Shown here in pieces: positions 6,011 to 11,081 of a DNA stretch of 11,081 bases. How positions within the stretch are numbered: position 1 is the first letter of the stretch; each line of letters begins with the position of its first letter. This stretch comes from Anaerolineae bacterium (GTDB lineage Bacteria > Chloroflexota > Anaerolineae > Aggregatilineales > Aggregatilineaceae). A program made the translations under genes and the position numbers. The stretch lies in assembly GCA_018056405.1 (NCBI GenBank), contig JAGPFT010000049.1, positions 1-11,081 of the forward strand. The letters run 5' to 3'. The notes below the pieces were generated by a model, which saw nothing but the letters and a program-made list of their open reading frames with translations, had not been told where the DNA came from and did no database searches.

Positions 6011-9000
6011 CTAGGAGTCAGGTGGCTCCTCCGACGACTGGGTGACCTGCTCGATGACCCAGCGCAAATTGCGGTTGCGCACCGCTTCCAACGCCGAGCC
6101 GCAGGCGAACTGCGCCGTCGAGGGATCGCCGGCGCGCCTGGCGGCCAGCAGCCAGGCCAGCGCTCGTGCATCGTCGTCGGCGTCGTCGGTACTGAGTTCT
6201 GCTTCGCGACGCTCTAGCTCCTCTAACAGAGTCTGGATAGTCGCCTCGCTGTCCTGGGGCTGGGTAAGCTGGTCGTGGGCATAGGCGATCAGCGCGTAGA
6301 TAAAGGCCAGGTCTTTGAGGGCCGGGTTCTCGCGGCGCTTGAGCAGCGCCAGCGACTGCTGGGCCGCTTGCAGCGTCCCGCGCCGCCGTTCCAGTTCGTC
6401 GAGCGTCTCGCGCAGGTCGTCGGAGGCGCGGCGGGCCATGTTCGAGATCAGGGTTACCTTCTGGTAGAACTCGGCGGCTTTCTCCAGGTCTCCGGCGGCG
6501 CGGTACGTGTCGGCGATGGCCCCCAACGTATCGCTGATGCGTTTGTCGCTGCGCGGCACGTAGTTGCCCTCGATATCCAGCGCCTCACTGTACGCTTTGA
6601 TTGCCTCGGCAGTGTCGCCCTGTGCGCCATACAGCGCGCCGAGGATGCGCAGCGCGTCAGCGTAAGCGACCGGCTGCAAGTCGCGATCCATGTAGACCAG
6701 CGCCTCGTGGTAGCGGGCAATGGCCCCGCGCAGGTCGCCGGAATGCTCGTGCGCATCGGCGAGCAGTTGTAGCGTCTGGACGATGCGCGCGTTGGCCTGT
6801 TGCGGCTGCGCCCGCTCCACTTCCAGCGCCTCGTGCAGCGGCTCGATGGCCTCGGCGGGGCGCTCGGCGGCCAGCAACGTCTGCCCCAGGGCGCGCAGGG
6901 CGGCGGCGGCGTGCACCGAGCGCGGCGGCAGATGATGCAGCGCCTCGCGGAAGCCTTCCGCCGCCTCCGCGTACTGGCGCTGACTGCGGTGCGCCTCGGC
7001 GATGGCGTGATGCGTCAGCCCGATCTCCACTGGCGACTGGTCGGGCAACGCGCTGGTTAGCTCTAGCGCCTCCGTCCAGGCGACGCGCGCCTCGTCGTAG
7101 CGCCCCATCATGGCCAGGGCGCGGCCCAGGTTGCGCAGTGAATTGATGCGATCCTGAGCGAAGGGCGGCGCCGGCTGCTGGGCGAGGGCGGCCTGGTAAT
7201 ACTGGAGGGCCAACGGGAAGCGCCGCGCGTCGCGGTGCACGCCGGCCAGCTCGCACAGCACCTGGCCCAATTCCTGGCTGCTGCCCAGCTCGCGCGTGGC
7301 ATCGCGCACCTGCTCGTAGAGCGTCACCGCGCTCTGATCGCCCAGCGCCGCCGTGACGCGGGCCAGCAGGTGCAGAATATCGCGCGACTGGCGGGGAGCG
7401 TCGGCCCGCTCCAACACGTTGAGCGCGCGGCGGTACGCCTGAGCCGCTTTGGGCAACTGGCCCTGGGCTTCGTGCGTCTGGCCGAGCGAGCGCAACACGT
7501 CGGCGGTGTGCGTGGGGCTGGCGTCTGGCACGGCGCGCAGGGCGTTGAGCGCGTCCTCATAGACGGTGATCGCTTCGGCGTAGCGGTTCAACCCGCCAAG
7601 CGTGTGGGCCAGCGTCGTCAGCAGGCGGGCGGAGTCAGCGGCTCGCTCTTCACGATCCAGCAGGGGCAGGGCGACGCGCAGGCTCTCGACCGCTTCAGCC
7701 GGCCGGCCCAGCTCAAGCTGAATGGCGGCGATAGTCTCACAGAGCAGTGCCCGCTCGTGGTCGTTTGGCTCGTGTTCCAGCGCCGCCCGCAGGTGCTCCA
7801 GAGCGCCCTCCGCCTCGCCAATCCGCCAGTAGGCGCGCCCGCTCAGGGCGTGAGCGCAGGCGTAGGTCGCCGCTCCGCCGGGCGCGTCGCGCACGGTTTC
7901 GCTCAGCAACGGCTCCAGGACGAGGATCGCTTCTTCCGGGCGGTCGAGCGCCATGTACGCCTCGCCCAGGTCGCGCGTGGCGGCCCAGGCAGCCGGCGTC
8001 TCCGGCAGGTGAGCGGCGGCGTCGGCTTGCGCGCGCTCGGCGAGTTCGAGCGCCAGCGCCGGACGCCCCTCGGCCAGCAGCGAGCGTACCGCCAGCCCCA
8101 ATGCCAGTGCACGCAGCGCCGGACGCTCGTCGGCGACCGCTTCGGCGGCGCGCACGGCCAGGGCGTGCACCCATTCGCCGAGCGACTGCCGGGCGCGGAT
8201 CGGGCGCTCCATCGCCTGTTGGGTGCGCGCGCGCAGGGCCTGCACATAGCCGAGTTGGCCCAGGTCCGGGCGTCCCTGGCGCACCAGATGGTCAACCATC
8301 TCCTGCGACACTTCGAGCGCGGCGGGCAGCCGCGCTGTCTCGACCAGGACGCGGTGCAAAGCAAGCTGAGTGATCAGCGTATCGTCCGGTTGCTCGGAGG
8401 GGCGCTTGTGGGTCAGCGCCAGCCGGTAATTGGCGATGGCGCGCTCGGTCTGGCCGACGGCGCGGCAGGCATCGGCCAGGCGGTGCAGCGCCCGCCCGAT
8501 GCGCCGTTCGTCGCGCTCCGGGGCGCTCTGCGCGTTCTCGACCTCGCCCTGAAAGGCGGCCAGCGCCGCCGCGTAGTCGCCCTCGCGCCACAGGGCACGA
8601 CCCAGCGTGCGATAGGCGTCGGCGCTGTCGGCGGGCGCGTCGGCGCGCTGAAGCTGGATCAGCGCGTCGCGGGCGGTAGCAATAGCCGCGTCAGCGTCCC
8701 CCGCCGCCAGGTGCACGGCGGCCAGCAGGCGCAGCGTCCGCCCGATCTGCAAGGCGTCCGGCTCCATCTCGGCGCGGTAAAGGGCCAGCGCGTCGCCCAG
8801 GGCGTCGCGGGCCGCGTCGTATTCCCCGGCACTGGCCAGCGCCGCCCCCAGCCCGCGCAGCGTCTTGGCGCGGGCGCGCGGCGCGATCTCGCCGGATTCC
8901 TCAAGGGCAGCGCGGTAGCCGGCAATGGCAGCGGCGACATCGCCGCGTAGGTGGTGAATCTGGGCGCGCAGGTGCGCCGAGTCGTGGTCTTCCTGCCCGG

Positions 9001-11065
9001 CCAGAGCGTCCATCGCCTGATCGTACTGCCCGGCCAGCAGGTAAATCTCGGCGCGGTCGTAGGGCACGCTCTCGGCGGCCTGGGCGATCTCGGCGACGGC
9101 GGCGGCGTACTCGCCGCGCGCGCGCAGGATCGCCGCGCGCTCAGCGTGCGCTTCCGGCGCTTCGTCGAGCACTTCCAGCGCGTCGCTCAGCCGCCCCAGG
9201 TGGCGGTAGACGCGGGCCAGCCCGCGCCGGATGACGCTCAGCGACTCCTCCGTGCCAAGCTGGAAGACCATCTCGGCGGCTTCGAGCAACTTCTCGGCGG
9301 CATCCTCGGTGTGCCCGGTCATGTCCAGCAGCCGCGCCTGGGCAACCAGCGTCTCGGCGATGGCGTGCGCGCTGTCGTGCTCCTGGCGCAGGGCCAGCGC
9401 CCGGTTGAGCGCCTCCTCCGCCGCGTAGTACGCGCCCTGGTCGGTCAGCTCGATGCCGTAGCGCAGCAGGTTGGCGGCCTCGGCCCGCGCGCCGCTCAGC
9501 TCCGGCGGCTCCTCGTCGCCGGGCGGCAGGCCGGGCACGTACTCGCGCAGGTAGGGGCGCAGCGTCTCGGCCAGCGGCTCGCTGATGTAGACCGGCCCGT
9601 GCGCGTTGGCCATGTGGTAGGCGTGGAGCAGACTCCCTTGCGCCCGGTAGAGGGCGAGCGGGTCATCACTGTGCGCGCGGGCGTAGCGCAGCGCCCAGGC
9701 GCGCATCTTCTTGCCGATCTTGCTCTGGGCGGGGTGCTCGTCGTCCGCAGCGGCGGCGCGCGCGTAGGCGACGGGATGCATCGCGTACAGGTCTGGATCG
9801 CGGTGATCGCGCACGATGAAGCCATACTCGGCCAGCATGGTCATACCGCGCCGCGCGCTGAGCGCGCTGCTCATCCCCGCGACTGCGCGCAGCCCGTCCA
9901 GCGGCGCGCCGGCGGGCGGGAACGCGGCGAACGCTTCGAACAGCCGCCGGTAGTCGCGCGGCAGGGCGGCAACCGAAACATCCAGCGCACGGTTGAGGCT
10001 GACGGCGGGTGTGTCTTCGCTCTCGTCCTCCGCAGGGGCGGCGACCGGTTCTGGCGCGCCCGGCGCGGTTTCCTCGCCCTCGGCGGACGCCTGAACGTCC
10101 GGTTCATGCGCCTCTTCACCGGCGGCCAGCCCGTCACCGTGCACCGACAGCAGGCGCTCCAGTTCGTCGAGGCTCAGCCCGTCGCGGTGGATCAGCGTCC
10201 CGGCCAGCATCAGTGCGTAAGGGTGGTTGCCCAGCGCGCGCACCACCCGCAACAACTGGACGCGCAACCGCCGCGCGTCTTCGAGGGCGGCGTGACGGGC
10301 CAGGGCGTCAATGGCGGCCAGGTCGTCCAGGGCGCGCAGCGTGATCACGCCCTCTGGATCAGCGGGCGGCTCCTCTGGCGCGGGCGCGTTCGGATCGGGC
10401 ACTTGCGGCACGATCTCGACGGCGGCCAGCACGTGCTCGGTGAGGGCCAGCAGCGCCTCGAGACGGCGGTCGCCATCGGTCAGGTTGTCCACAATGAGCA
10501 GGGTGTGCTCGTCCAGATGAGCAGCCAGCCGCCCCCAGCGACGGGTGGGGTCCGGCTCGGTGAGCACGTGAGGCAGGTTGAGCGCCAGGGCGAGCGTCTG
10601 GTCGAGGCGATCCGGGTCATCGAACCACCAGATGCGGCGGAAGCGCTGGCGGGTGCGCTCGTGAACGGCGATGGTCGCCAGCAGGGCGGTCTTGCCCGCG
10701 CCCGCCTCACCGCGCACCTGCACCGGACTGCCGGAGAGCAGCGGGCGCAGCACGCGCGCGACCTCGTTGGCGCGCCCTTCAAAGACGCGCGGGCGCGGCG
10801 GCGGCTTGAGCCGGGCGCGCGCCGCCTCGATGACTGCCGGGACGGGGCGCGGGTACCAGCGCGGGGGCAGCGGCGGCAGCGGCGCTTCGGGGCGCGGCTC
10901 CGGCCTGTCCAGGCGGAAGGGGGCCGTGTCGAGCCGTTCCTGGCCCTGCTCGATGGGAATAGCCAGCAGCGTCTCAGTCAGGGCAAGGAATTCGTCGGCG
11001 CGAAAGCCGGGCAGCGCCGGCGCGAATTCGGGCACGATCAGCGATGGGCGCGCGTTTGCGATCAT
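6011..11065 (-). CDS. Giant STAND (NB-ARC-like) P-loop ATPase with about 26 TPR units
   Basis: The gene is complete: ATG at 11065, TAG at 6011, 1684 residues. Residues 1-53 are unassigned; 54-93 are very Pro/Arg-rich. The ATPase core begins with VFEGR (94-98), a motif before the P-loop in STAND proteins. Walker A is GEAGAGKT (119-126) and Walker B is HTLLIVDN (187-194). A GxP-like motif, GNHPYAL, lies at 279-285. After an acidic Ala/Glu/Pro linker (about 311-355) comes a winged-helix-like region ending in MHP (429-431), which resembles the MHD position. TPRs then run from about 525 to 1545, with some 26 helix-pair motifs such as QGAYYAAEEALNRAL and QGDTAEAIKAYSEAL, many about 40 residues apart; the last 140 residues are helical and acidic. 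STAND proteins use the TPR array to sense a ligand and oligomerise with ATP. The TSR-like sensor-1 segment expected after Walker B is replaced by a Pro-rich stretch (220-237). No signal peptide, membrane helix, HTH output domain or nuclease was recognised. Possible roles are signalling scaffold, transcription regulation through a partner, or defence. Confidence 0.92.
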   Translation of the reverse strand: MIANARPSLIVPEFAPALPGFRADEFLALTETLLAIPIEQGQERLDTAPFRLDRPEPRPEAPLPPLPPRWYPRPVPAVIEAARARLKPPPRPRVFEGRANEVARVLRPLLSGSPVQVRGEAGAGKTALLATIAVHERTRQRFRRIWWFDDPDRLDQTLALALNLPHVLTEPDPTRRWGRLAAHLDEHTLLIVDNLTDGDRRLEALLALTEHVLAAVEIVPQVPDPNAPAPEEPPADPEGVITLRALDDLAAIDALARHAALEDARRLRVQLLRVVRALGNHPYALMLAGTLIHRDGLSLDELERLLSVHGDGLAAGEEAHEPDVQASAEGEETAPGAPEPVAAPAEDESEDTPAVSLNRALDVSVAALPRDYRRLFEAFAAFPPAGAPLDGLRAVAGMSSALSARRGMTMLAEYGFIVRDHRDPDLYAMHPVAYARAAAADDEHPAQSKIGKKMRAWALRYARAHSDDPLALYRAQGSLLHAYHMANAHGPVYISEPLAETLRPYLREYVPGLPPGDEEPPELSGARAEAANLLRYGIELTDQGAYYAAEEALNRALALRQEHDSAHAIAETLVAQARLLDMTGHTEDAAEKLLEAAEMVFQLGTEESLSVIRRGLARVYRHLGRLSDALEVLDEAPEAHAERAAILRARGEYAAAVAEIAQAAESVPYDRAEIYLLAGQYDQAMDALAGQEDHDSAHLRAQIHHLRGDVAAAIAGYRAALEESGEIAPRARAKTLRGLGAALASAGEYDAARDALGDALALYRAEMEPDALQIGRTLRLLAAVHLAAGDADAAIATARDALIQLQRADAPADSADAYRTLGRALWREGDYAAALAAFQGEVENAQSAPERDERRIGRALHRLADACRAVGQTERAIANYRLALTHKRPSEQPDDTLITQLALHRVLVETARLPAALEVSQEMVDHLVRQGRPDLGQLGYVQALRARTQQAMERPIRARQSLGEWVHALAVRAAEAVADERPALRALALGLAVRSLLAEGRPALALELAERAQADAAAHLPETPAAWAATRDLGEAYMALDRPEEAILVLEPLLSETVRDAPGGAATYACAHALSGRAYWRIGEAEGALEHLRAALEHEPNDHERALLCETIAAIQLELGRPAEAVESLRVALPLLDREERAADSARLLTTLAHTLGGLNRYAEAITVYEDALNALRAVPDASPTHTADVLRSLGQTHEAQGQLPKAAQAYRRALNVLERADAPRQSRDILHLLARVTAALGDQSAVTLYEQVRDATRELGSSQELGQVLCELAGVHRDARRFPLALQYYQAALAQQPAPPFAQDRINSLRNLGRALAMMGRYDEARVAWTEALELTSALPDQSPVEIGLTHHAIAEAHRSQRQYAEAAEGFREALHHLPPRSVHAAAALRALGQTLLAAERPAEAIEPLHEALEVERAQPQQANARIVQTLQLLADAHEHSGDLRGAIARYHEALVYMDRDLQPVAYADALRILGALYGAQGDTAEAIKAYSEALDIEGNYVPRSDKRISDTLGAIADTYRAAGDLEKAAEFYQKVTLISNMARRASDDLRETLDELERRRGTLQAAQQSLALLKRRENPALKDLAFIYALIAYAHDQLTQPQDSEATIQTLLEELERREAELSTDDADDDARALAWLLAARRAGDPSTAQFACGSALEAVRNRNLRWVIEQVTQSSEEPPDS

Positions 11066-11073
11066 GCCCTGGA

Positions 11074-11079
11074 ATTGTA
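11074..11079 (-). promoter_or_regulatory. Possible -10 element of the STAND/TPR gene, implying a leaderless mRNA
   Basis: On the minus strand TACAAT (5 of 6 to TATAAT) ends 8 nt before the ATG at 11065, which would place the transcript start at or next to the start codon. No good Shine-Dalgarno sequence exists in the 16 visible upstream bases (only AGGG one base from the ATG). The -35 region is outside the window, so this cannot be completed. Confidence 0.35.
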
Positions 11080-11081
11080 AT

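Noticed and set aside
5950..6171. N-terminal extension of the ArsR-fusion frame to 6171
   Set aside because: It would overlap the end of the STAND gene, is Arg/Ser/Pro-rich like out-of-frame sequence, and the ArsR domain begins naturally at the internal ATG.
7235..11080. Long plus-strand open frames (7235-8950 and 8951-11080) opposite the STAND/TPR gene
   Set aside because: They are antisense to a gene with clear Walker and TPR motifs. Their products lack recognisable domains and are rich in Gln/Arg/Gly/Val. High GC and codon bias keep this opposite frame open.

Overview
The window looks like chromosomal DNA of a high-GC bacterium, most likely a member of the Chloroflexota (Anaerolineae-like). 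The reasons are an exported protein with very long Thr/Ala/Pro 'TATATP' linkers and PD[FW]EAT-type repeats, an SH3b-plus-YkuD L,D-transpeptidase, a huge P-loop/TPR protein, and GC-rich palindromic intergenic repeats of the 'CCTCACCCCC...GGGGGTGAGG' kind. This assignment comes from recognised style, not from a marker gene.

Layout. (1) At 2-2704 (+) lies the 3' 900 codons of a large surface-type protein. It has a minisatellite-encoded TAT-rich stalk, a second repeat block, a formylglycine-generating-enzyme (FGE/SUMF1)-like domain without the catalytic cysteines, a bacterial SH3 domain and a C-terminal module I cannot name. Its 5' end is outside the window. (2) 2705-3245 has no gene. It holds a cluster of nested palindromes (MITE/REP-like) and a strong hairpin where the plus-strand gene and the minus-strand block converge. 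(3) At 3246-3663 (-) are two tandem genes, each for a 60-residue two-helix membrane protein; they are clear paralogues of each other. (4) 3664-3992 is non-coding, with a near-perfect 36-bp palindrome and a short direct repeat. (5) At 3993-5063 (-) is a secreted L,D-transpeptidase. (6) At 5182-5949 (-) is a single-chain fusion of an ArsR-type winged-helix regulator with a low-molecular-weight phosphatase/arsenate-reductase-like domain. (7) At 6011-11065 (-) is a 1684-residue STAND-type (NB-ARC-like) ATPase followed by about 26 TPR units, complete in the window.

Everything from 3246 to 11065 is on the minus strand, but gaps of 61, 118 and 329 nt, hairpins and candidate promoters suggest several transcription units. 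The giant ATPase and the ArsR-fusion gene (61-nt gap) are the most likely to share a transcript. No arsenic transporter, transposase, integrase, CRISPR, rRNA or tRNA was seen. The best candidates for undescribed biology are the STAND/TPR protein (no recognisable effector domain, no visible sensor-1 motif), the ArsR-phosphatase fusion and the duplicated membrane microproteins.
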